Positions 15,328 through 22,579 are shown, numbered from the stretch's first letter. The stretch: 28,829 nucleotides of DNA from Candidatus Pacearchaeota archaeon RBG_13_36_9 (GCA_001786395.1 MFWN01000051.1:22807-51635); one strand, 5' to 3'. Program-made: numbers and translations. Notes: generated from the sequence alone by a model not told the origin.

Positions 15328-15501
15328 TCAGAAAATAGGGAAAAAGTTCATCACAAGGGAAATAAAAAAGCCTATCAAGCCTATGACTGCGAGCCCGATT
15401 GCAGCCACTTTCGCGGTTGTTTTGTATTCCCGGGCGTCTGGCTTCCTTAAAATCCTCCAGACTCTTCCGCATTGCGCTAAAAACGATCTTATATTAAACA
15501 T
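15328..15501 (-). CDS. secE: Protein translocase subunit SecE (Sss1-like)
   Basis: 57 residues. An amphipathic helix (FLAQCGRVWRILRKPDAREY) is followed by the conserved KPDxxEY motif, AKVAAIGLAVIGLIGFFISL and one membrane helix. This is the archaeal SecE/Sss1 pattern: the helix braces SecY and the membrane segment clamps the channel. Gene order ftsZ - secE - spt5 - rpl11 supports it. Lies 31 bp after ftsZ. Confidence 0.92.
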   Translation of the reverse strand: MFNIRSFLAQCGRVWRILRKPDAREYKTTAKVAAIGLAVIGLIGFFISLVMNFFPIF

Positions 15502-15532
15502 AAAATTGGTTGGGAAAGCGGGTTTTTAAAAC

Positions 15533-16657
15533 TTACTCTAAGAACTCTATCCCCAGTTCTTTTGAAATGTCTTTTCTTTCCTTATCAACAGTGCTCTCTC
15601 CTGGACCAAGAATCTGGCTGCTTTTAACCCCTGTTATAATCAGCATAACTCTCAGGGCTTTTTCCATATCCTCGCTTATCTGGGCGCCCCAAATCATCCT
15701 CGCATCTTCGCTTAATTTCTTCCCAACTATCTGAACTATCTCTTTTGTCTCGTCAAGACTTAAATCCTGCCCTCCTACAATGTTGATAAGAGCTCCAGAA
15801 GCATTAGATATATCTACATCCAACAAAGGATTGTTTAAGGCTTTTTCAACAGCCTCTACAGCCCTATTTTGACTATCAGATTCTCCCACCCCTATTAATG
15901 AGACCCCGCCGTTAGTCATTACTGCCTTAATGTCTGCAAAGTCCAGGTTAACAAGCCCTGCTTTTGTTACCAGTTCGGTTATCCCCTTTACCGCATTTGT
16001 CAAAATCTCGTCTGCTACCTTAAAGGCAGTATGCAGCGGAAGCTCTGGAGCCAATTCGAGAAGCTTATCGTTAGGTATAACTATCAGCGTATCCACATTT
16101 TCCTCCATTCTTTCTAGACCATAGATTGCATTTTCTATTCTCTTCTTTCCCTCGATTGTAAATGGTAAGGTCACAACGCCTATTGTCAGCGCCCCTTGTT
16201 TTTTTCCTATTTCTGCAACCACTGGAGCAGCTCCTGTTCCTGTGCCTCCTCCAAGCCCGCAAGTTATAAAGACCATATCTGCTCCTGCCAGTTTCTTTTT
16301 TAATTCCTGCTCTGTTTCATGAGCTGCTTCTTCCCCAATCCGAGGATTAGAACCTGCTCCAAGTCCCTGAGTAAGCTCCTTTCCTATAAGAACTTTATAA
16401 TCTGCATTGGTATAAAGAAGGTCCTGGGCATCTGTGTTAATAGCTATGAGCTCTGCCCCCTTAATTCCTATCTCACGCATTCTGCTCAAAGTATTGCCGC
16501 CTGCGCCCCCTGCTCCGATAACTTTAACTTTAGCTATCTGTTTCTTTAATAGCTCTTCCAGCTGCCTGTCAATTTCTGCCACATTGGACAAAGCAGCATC
16601 AATGTCAGAAACATTAGAGATTCCAAAATCATGCTCTTTTTTAAACATCTCGGCCAT
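15533..16657 (-). CDS. ftsZ: Cell division protein FtsZ
   Basis: 374 residues. A variable N-terminus (1-40) is followed by the GTPase domain: VKVIGAGGAGGNTLSRM (about 44-60), the tubulin signature GGGTGTG (136-142) and the T7 catalytic loop NLDFAD (237-242). The rest is the C-terminal domain to about 350 and a short tail. FtsZ polymerises with GTP into the division ring; SepF in this window would anchor it. Heads the minus-strand ftsZ-secE-spt5-rpl11 cluster. TATA-like TATATAAAT at 16680-16688 lies about 25 nt upstream. Confidence 0.97.
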   Translation of the reverse strand: MAEMFKKEHDFGISNVSDIDAALSNVAEIDRQLEELLKKQIAKVKVIGAGGAGGNTLSRMREIGIKGAELIAINTDAQDLLYTNADYKVLIGKELTQGLGAGSNPRIGEEAAHETEQELKKKLAGADMVFITCGLGGGTGTGAAPVVAEIGKKQGALTIGVVTLPFTIEGKKRIENAIYGLERMEENVDTLIVIPNDKLLELAPELPLHTAFKVADEILTNAVKGITELVTKAGLVNLDFADIKAVMTNGGVSLIGVGESDSQNRAVEAVEKALNNPLLDVDISNASGALINIVGGQDLSLDETKEIVQIVGKKLSEDARMIWGAQISEDMEKALRVMLIITGVKSSQILGPGESTVDKERKDISKELGIEFLE

Positions 16658-16679
16658 GTTAAAAAAGAGAGGCAGAAGG

Positions 16680-16729
16680 TATATAAATTTTATTGCATTA
16701 TTTTAACTATATTTGGGTGCTATATAGCA
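16680..16729. promoter_or_regulatory. ftsZ promoter and a 12-bp palindrome in the divergent region
   Basis: The ftsZ TATA box (minus strand) is at 16680-16688. A perfect palindrome TGCTATATAGCA lies at 16718-16729, between ftsZ and the divergent broken gene at 16774. It may be an operator or a TATA for the other direction. Confidence 0.4.
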
Positions 16730-16773
16730 TTTAATATAATCATATTTATTAAGCTATTTGTTGTAATAATATA

Positions 16774-17113
16774 ATGCCTGGAAAAGTATTGGTTAAGGTT
16801 ATAAGCACAAATGATGGTAAAGGGTTAATTGGAATTACTAATAAGCACAAATGATGGTAAAGGGTTAATTGGAATTACTAAAGAAGGAGAAGAAGTTCCA
16901 TTGAGTGCGCCTGAACAAAGATACTCACCAGGTTCATCAGATAACATTGATGAATTACTAAAAGCAGCAGGAGACGATGGTTATGTTCAATTAGGGGATT
17001 TAATCCAAGGGAATCTGACTGATATGCCTATTTGGTTTGGCAATATTTACAAAAGAAGAACTGACCTTACAGAAAAAGAAGAACGAACTAATCTGCCGTC
17101 TCAGACTTGTTAG
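16774..17113 (+). pseudogene. Unknown small gene frameshifted by a 40-bp tandem duplication
   Basis: From the ATG at 16774 the frame runs MPGKVLVKVISTNDGKG and stops at 16852-16854. The same codons reappear in a second 40-bp copy and continue in another frame to TAG at 17111-17113. Removing one copy leaves 300 nt, an open 99-residue protein starting at the ATG with no stop until the end. Beta-rich start, Gly/Ser middle and acidic-basic tail; no family recognised. A downstream TTG at 16829 gives an artificial start inside copy 1. Alternatives are a sequencing or assembly error, or a switchable repeat. Confidence 0.7.
16801..16880. repeat. Exact 40-bp tandem duplication
   Basis: 16801-16840 and 16841-16880 are identical at every base. 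The unit is not a multiple of three, so it shifts the frame of the gene around it. Confidence 0.95.
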
Positions 17114-17231
17114 TCTTTTCTGTTTTCTCTTTATTTTCACTTGCTTTTTCAAAGTCTATTTCTAAAATTTCCTTGAACTTATCCTTGAAAAATTGTAAAA
17201 ATAGATCGCAACCGAAATTGCTCTTTAACAT
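17088..17231 (-). pseudogene. Remnant of an FKBP C-terminal tail
   Basis: A 47-codon frame starts five bases after the stop of the Lrp-like gene. Its product resembles the tail of the FKBP at 19054-19809: FKEILEIDFEK against FSEILGKEMEFEK, and EKASENKEKTEK against EKASESKEKKSEK. The similarity is also visible in the DNA: TCAAAGTCTATTTCT and TTTTCACTTGCTTTTTC have near-identical partners near 19197 and 19117. It therefore looks like a partial, internally deleted copy of the FKBP end. It overlaps the end of the broken gene on the other strand. It could still be translated as a small protein. Confidence 0.55.
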
Positions 17232-17235
17232 TTAA

Positions 17236-18201
17236 TTAATCTTCTGGCATATATATATGTTTTTCTTCGCTTAAAATAGTAATATAGTTATAACTTTCAA
17301 TTGTGTTAGGAAATTCATTTTCTAATTCCTCTATTAACTTTAATAAATGATTTAAATTTTTTACATGAAATTCCATTTCTAAAATTTCTCCGCCTATAGT
17401 TTTATCTATCTGATATATATTCGGATGTAGATGTGCAAAAGTTAATATCTGATCAAAATTATTCCAGCGAGACAAACGAAATTCTGTTTTATAAAATTCG
17501 TAACCTAAAAGATTAATATCTATAATTGCTCTATAGCCTTGAATAATTCCTTTTTTCTCTAATTGTTTTATTCTATAACTGATTGATTCAGCAGTTTTAT
17601 CGGTTTTTTTCGAAATTTCTAATAAGCTCACTCTTGCATTTTGTGCGAGTTCTCTTAAAATTAAAATGTCTATTTTATCAATTTGTTCTTGTTTTTTCCC
17701 GCCTAAGATTCTAATTTTGGAACTATCTTCTTTACCGACAATATAAGCTTTTGCAAAATGATAAATAGGGGAATAAATACAAACTTTATAATCTTTTATG
17801 CTTGGTAAGTAGTCTTTAAGAATTTTTTCCCAAGAATCATAAAATTGGTAAATATCTTTAATTGCAAGACCTAAGGCAACATCCCAATTTCCTGCAGTTA
17901 AAACAACCGCCCAAATATTCTTTTGGATTTTTAAGTAGTGGACGAATTCTTTCTTTTTTTGGGGATTTATATTTTTCAATTTTAAGTAAATCCTAAAAAT
18001 TGTATAGCCTAACTTAGAAGTGTCTATCATAGTAGAATATCCCTTTACAATGCCTTCTTTTTCTAGCTGTTCAATTCTATATTTAACAACTTGTTTTGAG
18101 AGTTTTACTTTTTTAGCTATTTGCGAATAAGTTTGTCTAGCGTTTATATCTAATTCATATAGGATCTTCCTATCTTTTAAATCAAGTTTTATTTTTAGCA
18201 T
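17236..18201 (-). CDS. Double Lrp/AsnC-type regulator, copy 1
   Basis: 321 residues with two Lrp units in one chain. Unit 1: helix-turn-helix at about 6-55 (LDLKDRKILYELDINARQTYSQIAKKVKLSKQVVKYRIEQLEK), then an effector (RAM-like) region to about 155. Unit 2: helix-turn-helix at about 172-222 (IDKIDILILRELAQNARVSLLEISKKT, SISYRIKQLEKKGII), then a second effector region. Normal Lrp proteins are about 150 residues, so this is a fused pair. A paralogue of identical length is at 20991. It is divergent from an unknown gene at 18321, with a symmetric TTTTGACAAAA between them. It probably binds amino acids or similar ligands, which is inference. Confidence 0.85.
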   Translation of the reverse strand: MLKIKLDLKDRKILYELDINARQTYSQIAKKVKLSKQVVKYRIEQLEKEGIVKGYSTMIDTSKLGYTIFRIYLKLKNINPQKKKEFVHYLKIQKNIWAVVLTAGNWDVALGLAIKDIYQFYDSWEKILKDYLPSIKDYKVCIYSPIYHFAKAYIVGKEDSSKIRILGGKKQEQIDKIDILILRELAQNARVSLLEISKKTDKTAESISYRIKQLEKKGIIQGYRAIIDINLLGYEFYKTEFRLSRWNNFDQILTFAHLHPNIYQIDKTIGGEILEMEFHVKNLNHLLKLIEELENEFPNTIESYNYITILSEEKHIYMPED

Positions 18202-18240
18202 ATTTTTAACTTAATCTTTAGTTATATATAAATTTTTTTG

Positions 18241-18251
18241 TTTTGACAAAA
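18241..18251. promoter_or_regulatory. TTTTGACAAAA palindromic site between divergent genes
   Basis: A perfect 5+1+5 inverted repeat in the 119-bp region between the double-Lrp gene (start 18201) and the 18321 gene. A/T flanks and position fit an Lrp-type operator. Confidence 0.45.
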
Positions 18252-18320
18252 TTTTTAATAGAAAATTATAATAATAGATTTTATCTCTATACTACTATAA
18301 AGTAAGTAAAGTAAGAGAAA

Positions 18321-19004
18321 ATGGAAGAAATAGAATTTAACCAAAGAAAATCATTGTTATACAGCCAGACATTAACGCCCACAGAAGAAGGATATAATTT
18401 GGGGATAGAATGGGGAAAGAATTATACAATAGAAATGAATAAATGGGAAGTTACAGGAGAAAAAAAGGGTTTACTTAAATTACTTAATTCTCAAGTTGAA
18501 CAATACAATGAAGAAATGGCAAGAGAATTACTTAAAAGATGGGATTTTAATCAAGAAAATATAGAACGTATACTTAAAGAAATAGAAAATATGCCTCAAG
18601 CACCAGTTATTTCTTCAAAAAAAGACGCAAGAAAAAGTTATGGTCTTAATCTTTCAAATCAGCAAATAGAAGAAATTAGAAAGAAATATGATAGTCTAAG
18701 AAAAAAAGGCTATATTAATTTAGAACTTGTACAACAAAGAGCTTGTAGGCTAAATAGGCTATTAGAAGAAGCTGTACTTCAAACCTCACAATGTATCCAT
18801 AAACCAACTGATAAAATGTACTCATTAGACAATAATTCAAGGGGGATTATATTAATATTTTTCACAAATCCTTCTCGGTTAAGTGAAAGCACAAATTGTT
18901 TAACATATTCAATATGGTCTACTTCTGAGATAGATTTAGAAGAAAAAATTGGAAGAATACGCTATTATGTTAAATTGAACTGGAACTTACCTGGACCTAA
19001 ATAA
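18321..19004 (+). CDS. Unknown protein divergent from double-Lrp copy 1
   Basis: 227 residues, no family recognised. The N-terminal 120 are polar and mostly helical (NQENIERILKEIENMPQ). The C-terminal half has IILIFFTNPSRL and RIRYYVKLNWNLPGPK, suggesting beta strands. Two cysteines sit near 150-160. A TATA box ACTATAAAG at 18292-18300 is about 25 nt before the ATG; a GTAAGTAAAGTAAG repeat lies between. More AT-rich than the neighbouring ribosomal genes, which fits an accessory gene. Likely controlled by the adjacent regulator. Confidence 0.6.
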   Translation: MEEIEFNQRKSLLYSQTLTPTEEGYNLGIEWGKNYTIEMNKWEVTGEKKGLLKLLNSQVEQYNEEMARELLKRWDFNQENIERILKEIENMPQAPVISSKKDARKSYGLNLSNQQIEEIRKKYDSLRKKGYINLELVQQRACRLNRLLEEAVLQTSQCIHKPTDKMYSLDNNSRGIILIFFTNPSRLSESTNCLTYSIWSTSEIDLEEKIGRIRYYVKLNWNLPGPK

Positions 19005-19053
19005 AAATCCAATTAACAGCTTTATGTTCCATTATTATTAAAAAATAGCCCAA

Positions 19054-19809
19054 TTATTTTTTCTTTTCTTTCTCTTCATTATTTTCAGCAGGCTTCTCTG
19101 ATTTTTTCTCCTTACTTTCACTTGCTTTTTCTTCCTTTGCTGCAGTTTTTTTCTTTGTGCCTTCTTTTGCTTCAGCTTTCTTCTCTTCTTTCTTCTCAAA
19201 TTCCATTTCTTTCCCTAAAATCTCGCTGAATTTTTTTCCAAGAATCTTCACAAATGGCTCTGCTTCTGGCTCAAAAATAATTCTCTTTTCTTCTGTCTTG
19301 AATTTGAACCTTTTTTTAAAGAAGAAGTCCTGCAAGGAATTAACCTTTTCCTCATCTCCTTCAACTTTTCTTTTTATTGTGAACTCATACTCTATGTCTT
19401 TTCCTGAAAGAGGGTTGTTAAAGTCTACAGAGACCCTTCCTCCTGAAACACTTAATATCTTTGCAATCATGCCATCCAGATTAAGCATCAGCCCCGGAAC
19501 AGGGTTCATCTCCTGTTTTCTGAATGCAGAGAGGGGGATTATTCTTATAAGGGCAGGATTTCTCTTTCCAAACCCTTCTTCAGGCTCCACTTTAATCCTG
19601 TATTTTTGACTTATTTCTTTGTCTTCCAGCTGATTGTCAAACCCTGGAACAACCATTCCCCCGCCTATGCAAACAATTAGTGGCTGAACTTCTACCCCAA
19701 GGTTTATCTCCTTGGCTTTTTCCTTTATGTTGGTATCAAAGACAGCTCCGTTTGCGTATCCGATAAATTCTATCTCAACAAAATCGCCTTTCTTGGTTTT
19801 TTCAACCAT
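19054..19809 (-). CDS. FKBP-type peptidyl-prolyl isomerase (SlyD-like) with charged tail
   Basis: 251 residues. FKBP domain: GDFVEIEFIGYANGAVFDT (about 8-26), CIGGGMVVPGFDNQLEDKE (about 47-65). The insert-in-flap segment (EEGFGKRNPALIRIIPLSAF) is followed by the return strand with GRVSVDFNNPLSGKDIEYEF (about 124-143). This is the archaeal long FKBP/SlyD layout. A second region (about 150-205) is conserved in archaeal long forms. The last 45 residues are nearly all Lys/Glu/Ala. It catalyses proline isomerisation and acts as a chaperone. A degraded copy of the tail lies at 17088-17231. Confidence 0.9.
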   Translation of the reverse strand: MVEKTKKGDFVEIEFIGYANGAVFDTNIKEKAKEINLGVEVQPLIVCIGGGMVVPGFDNQLEDKEISQKYRIKVEPEEGFGKRNPALIRIIPLSAFRKQEMNPVPGLMLNLDGMIAKILSVSGGRVSVDFNNPLSGKDIEYEFTIKRKVEGDEEKVNSLQDFFFKKRFKFKTEEKRIIFEPEAEPFVKILGKKFSEILGKEMEFEKKEEKKAEAKEGTKKKTAAKEEKASESKEKKSEKPAENNEEKEKKK

Positions 19810-19839
19810 AAAAACTCTAAAGAAGGGGGGTTTAAAAAC

Positions 19840-19950
19840 TTAGTTCTTTTTCTTTCCTTCCTTTATCTCTTTAGGAAGATATTCATAACCAGACTCTACA
19901 AACATTAACAAGCCATTCACAGCTTTTTGACTAAATCCACTTGGCGGCAT
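19840..19950 (-). CDS. MPxCGFN-family small protein D (36 residues)
   Basis: 36 residues: MPPSGFSQKAVNGLLMF then a short basic end KEIKEGKKKN. It is the last gene of the four-gene array; its ATG follows the preceding stop by one base (TAA-A-ATG). The start matches the MP-x-(C/S)-GF-(N/S) motif of the other three but has Ser for Cys. Unknown function. Confidence 0.6.
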   Translation of the reverse strand: MPPSGFSQKAVNGLLMFVESGYEYLPKEIKEGKKKN

Positions 19951-19951
19951 T

Positions 19952-20356
19952 TTATTTTTTTGTCCCTATATTTAATTGATTCAAATATTGTGCTAACTCT
20001 TTCATATCATCTGGTTTTCCTTCTAATTCAGAATAAAACTTATTGTCCATTTCAAAATAAAGATTATTTATTTTTTCAATAAGCTCTTCATAATTCTCTA
20101 TCCCTTCTCTTTGAAGTAATTTGTAAAATGCACAAGCATATTCAGTTAAGGTTCTTATTAATTCTCTTACCTCTGAATCTTCAATTGCCAAAAGTTCCTT
20201 TTGGAATCTTCCCATATCTTCTATTTCTTTATTTATTGTCTCTTCTGTCATTTGATTTTTCTTTTTTGAACGTTCAATGATTCCGTGTTCAATTAAACCT
20301 CTATGTAAAAGTTTCATGCCTTCAAGCATCTCTTTATTAAATCCACAAAAGGGCAT
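19952..20356 (-). CDS. MPxCGFN-family protein C (134 residues)
   Basis: 134 residues, predicted all helical. Begins MPFCGFNKEMLEGMKLLHRGLIEHGI; mid-part EIEDMGRFQKELLAIEDSEVRELIRTL; ends with YSELEGKPDDMKELAQYLNQLN. It is a full-length paralogue of protein A (20482-20880), sharing the N-terminal motif, the EHG turn, the YSELEGKP-DM segment and length. One-base junctions on both sides put it in a single operon. No domain family is recognised. Confidence 0.8.
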   Translation of the reverse strand: MPFCGFNKEMLEGMKLLHRGLIEHGIIERSKKKNQMTEETINKEIEDMGRFQKELLAIEDSEVRELIRTLTEYACAFYKLLQREGIENYEELIEKINNLYFEMDNKFYSELEGKPDDMKELAQYLNQLNIGTKK

Positions 20357-20357
20357 T

Positions 20358-20480
20358 TTACTTTTTCCCTAACTTAGGTTTATTTTCTTCAGATTCCCTA
20401 ATGGCTTTCAGTCTAACTAATCCTTTATGAAATTCTTTTATGCCTTCAAGCATTTCTTCATTAAATCCGCATATGGGCAT
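20358..20480 (-). CDS. MPxCGFN-family small protein B (40 residues)
   Basis: 40 residues: MPICGFNEEMLEGIKEFHKGLV, then a basic tail. The first 22 residues match proteins A and C closely, after which the protein ends, so it is an N-terminal-module-only form. TAA-A-ATG junctions before and after it. Confidence 0.7.
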   Translation of the reverse strand: MPICGFNEEMLEGIKEFHKGLVRLKAIRESEENKPKLGKK

Positions 20481-20481
20481 T

Positions 20482-20880
20482 TTAACTTCTTAGATTTATC
20501 TGATTTAAATGTTGCACTAATTCTGCCATGTCCTCTGGTTTTCCTTCCAGTTCACTATAATATTTTTTATCCATAGACTCAAAATAAAGCAACATATTAT
20601 TAATTATTTCTTGATAATTTTTAATCCCATTCTTTCTCATAATCATATAAAATCCCATTGAATATTTTATAATCCCTTCTGTTAAGATTCTTTTTGCACT
20701 GTCGTCTATTTTAGGAATTTCGGCTAAAAGTCTGGTCATATCTGAGATTTCCCTTTTTATCCCCTGGTCTACTGTCTCTCCATTTTTTTCTGAACGAAAT
20801 TTAAGTCCATGCTCTACAAGTCCTTCGTTAAAAGACAGTAAGCCTTCTAACATTTTTTCATTAAATCCGCATATGGGCAT
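20482..20880 (-). CDS. MPxCGFN-family protein A (132 residues)
   Basis: 132 residues, helical. Begins MPICGFNEKMLEGLLSFNEGLVEHGL; later DMTRLLAEIPKIDDSAKRILTEG; ends YYSELEGKPEDMAELVQHLNQI. First gene of the operon, with an AAGGAG ribosome site about 10 nt before the ATG and TATA-like boxes upstream, unlike the following genes, which have none. Divergent from double-Lrp copy 2 across 110 bp. Single N-terminal Cys4; no membrane segment or catalytic signature. Function unknown. Confidence 0.8.
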   Translation of the reverse strand: MPICGFNEKMLEGLLSFNEGLVEHGLKFRSEKNGETVDQGIKREISDMTRLLAEIPKIDDSAKRILTEGIIKYSMGFYMIMRKNGIKNYQEIINNMLLYFESMDKKYYSELEGKPEDMAELVQHLNQINLRS

Positions 20881-20888
20881 TTTATGTT

Positions 20889-20931
20889 TCTCCTTAGTTT
20901 AATATAAAGCGCGTTTATTTATATAAAATGT
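20889..20931 (-). promoter_or_regulatory. Promoter and ribosome site of the MPxCGFN operon
   Basis: On the minus strand a Shine-Dalgarno AAGGAG (about 20890-20895) precedes the first gene. TATA-like CTTTATATTAAA (20898-20909) and TTTTATATAAAT (about 20918-20930) lie upstream. The second is closer to the spacing expected for a leadered mRNA. Confidence 0.45.
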
Positions 20932-20990
20932 TTTAGGTAATATTTTTATGAAAACACAATATTTATAACTATAAGTTCATTTATGTAAAA

Positions 20991-21956
20991 ATGGATAAGA
21001 AAGATGAAAGGATATTAAAAGAGCTTATTAAGAACTCTAGAAGCCCTTTAACAAAATTAAGTAAAAAGGTAGATCTTTCTAGAGAAAACATTTACTATAG
21101 AATTCAGAATCTCATAAAAAAGGATATTATAAAAGATTTTGTAGTTAACATGGATTACAGAAAGCTTGGATTCAGTCATTATGTTATTTTTTTGCAATAC
21201 GATAAAATAACTCTTGAAAAAGAAAAAAACATTATAGACTATTTAAAAAATAGCGGAAATGCGAGCTGGATAGGCCCATTAACTGGAAAAATGAGTTTAT
21301 GCTTTGATGCTTATTTTAAAGACACGGATGAGTTAGATAATTTTTTAACAGATTTTTTAACAAGATTTAAAGAAAATATCGGGGAATATCTTGTTTTAGA
21401 AGTTTTAGAGTCAGAATATTTTTTTAATAAGATTATCAGTCAAACAGAGATTCAAAAAGAAAAAGAAGTTATTAAGAAAAAAGTTAAGCTTGATAAAACT
21501 GACTTAGCTATTTTAGAAAGATTAAACAATAATTCCAGAGTTTCTTATGTTGATATATCAAGAGGCTTAAGGCTGACGCCAAATGCAATGAAACAAAGAA
21601 TCAAACATCTTGAAAAAAATAAAATTATTTTAGAGTACTCCTTGTCATTAAATTATAAGGCATTTGGATTTGAATGGCAGGGATTGCAAATAAAACTAAC
21701 AAATCCAAATAAAGAGATTGAAACAAAAGTCAAGGACTATTTTAAAGAAAACAAAAAAGTTGTTTTCTTTTATCAGTATAAAAAATCCGGAATCTATGAT
21801 TTTGATATTGGGGTTTTAATTAAAAATTCTCGCGAATTAAGGGAGTTTATCAATGAACTAAGAAGGAAGTTTTATGAAGATATAAAGATTATTGACACGT
21901 TCCTGGTTTTGGAAGAATCTTCTAGTCATAAGCTTCCAAGAACTGTTTTTCAGTAA
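20991..21956 (+). CDS. Double Lrp/AsnC-type regulator, copy 2
   Basis: 321 residues, same length and architecture as the copy at 17236-18201. Unit 1 has a helix-turn-helix at about 1-55 (DKKDERILKELIKNSRSPLTKLSKKVDLSRENIYYRIQNL) and an effector region. Unit 2 starts near 168 (LDKTDLAILERLNNNSRVSYVDISRGLRLTPNAMKQRIKHLEK). Paralogous but diverged. A TATA box ATTTATAAC lies about 25-30 nt upstream, giving a leaderless mRNA. Divergent from the MPxCGFN operon, which it probably regulates by neighbourhood. Its stop is followed at once by a 20-bp palindrome at the aIF5A promoter. Confidence 0.85.
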   Translation: MDKKDERILKELIKNSRSPLTKLSKKVDLSRENIYYRIQNLIKKDIIKDFVVNMDYRKLGFSHYVIFLQYDKITLEKEKNIIDYLKNSGNASWIGPLTGKMSLCFDAYFKDTDELDNFLTDFLTRFKENIGEYLVLEVLESEYFFNKIISQTEIQKEKEVIKKKVKLDKTDLAILERLNNNSRVSYVDISRGLRLTPNAMKQRIKHLEKNKIILEYSLSLNYKAFGFEWQGLQIKLTNPNKEIETKVKDYFKENKKVVFFYQYKKSGIYDFDIGVLIKNSRELREFINELRRKFYEDIKIIDTFLVLEESSSHKLPRTVFQ

Positions 21957-21959
21957 AAC

Positions 21960-21984
21960 AAATGTTTTTAAAAACATTTATAAA
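21960..21984. promoter_or_regulatory. 20-bp perfect palindrome overlapping the aIF5A TATA box
   Basis: AAATGTTTTTAAAAACATTT at 21960-21979 is perfectly symmetric and overlaps TTTATAAA (21977-21984), the TATA box about 25 nt before the aIF5A start. It begins 4 bp after the stop of double-Lrp copy 2. Confidence 0.65.
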
Positions 21985-22005
21985 TGCAACTTGAATAAAG
22001 TTAGT

Positions 22006-22389
22006 ATGACTTTTAAAATGATTAATGCAAATGAGGCGAAACCCGGAATAACAATAGTAGTCGATGGAGCCCCATGCACCGTCAAGTCTAATGACATAAG
22101 CAAGACTGGAAAACACGGGCATATGAAGTGCAGGATAGAAGCTATCGGAGTCATTGATGGTAAAAAAAGGGTCTTTGTTATAGGCGGGCATGAAAGAATA
22201 GATGTTCCGCTTATTGAAAAGAGAAAGGCCCAGGTAATGAGCATTCAGGGAGATAAAGCAACAGTCATGGACCTTGAATCCTTTGAGACCATTGAAATAA
22301 AAATGGAAGAAGGGGTTGAGATTAAGGAAGGCGGGCAGGTGGAATACTGGAAAATAGGCGAAGAGAAAGTTATAAAAAGGGGACTTTAA
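22006..22389 (+). CDS. eif5a: Translation initiation factor aIF5A
   Basis: 127 residues. The hypusine loop is visible as SKTGKHGH, with K36 the residue modified to (deoxy)hypusine. The N-terminal SH3-like domain is followed by an OB domain (KAQVMSIQGDKATVMDLESFETIEIKM). It helps ribosomes form difficult peptide bonds. The ATG at 22006 is chosen: it lies about 25 nt after the TATA box, so the mRNA is leaderless. An upstream open extension back to 21892 overlaps the regulator and the promoter and is rejected. L40e and a membrane protease follow closely. Confidence 0.93.
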   Translation: MTFKMINANEAKPGITIVVDGAPCTVKSNDISKTGKHGHMKCRIEAIGVIDGKKRVFVIGGHERIDVPLIEKRKAQVMSIQGDKATVMDLESFETIEIKMEEGVEIKEGGQVEYWKIGEEKVIKRGL

Positions 22390-22399
22390 GTGAAAGAAC

Positions 22400-22561
22400 A
22401 TGGCAAAAGTACCCGCAGCACAGACAAGATTGTTTAAGAATTTATTCATCTGCAGAAATTGCAAATCTACAATGCGGGCAGACGGCAGAAAAATCATACT
22501 TAGAAAAGTCAAGTGCAGGAAATGCGGCGGAACCGTGTTTAGGACCAGAAGGAAAAAATAA
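22400..22561 (+). CDS. rpl40e: Ribosomal protein L40e (eL40)
   Basis: 53 residues: MAKVPAAQTRLFKN start, then zinc-finger cysteines C18-x2-C21 (FICRNCKS) and C39-x2-C42 (VKCRKCGG), and a basic end. This matches archaeal L40e (PEAxxRLF start and four Cys). It begins 10 bp after aIF5A and 18 bp before the membrane protease. Confidence 0.88.
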   Translation: MAKVPAAQTRLFKNLFICRNCKSTMRADGRKIILRKVKCRKCGGTVFRTRRKK

Positions 22562-22579
22562 TAAAAAAGAGGTTGAAAA

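Noticed and set aside
16829..17113. A separate gene starting at the TTG at 16829
   Set aside because: The TTG is inside repeat copy 1, and its first codons are an accident of the duplication. The ATG at 16774 plus one repeat copy explains the frame better.
21892..22005. N-terminal extension of aIF5A back to 21892
   Set aside because: It would overlap the end of the Lrp-like gene and run through the TATA box; family length fits the ATG at 22006.
21922..22512. A 196-codon minus-strand frame opposite aIF5A and L40e
   Set aside because: Both sense genes are clear families with correct lengths; the antisense product has no recognisable feature.
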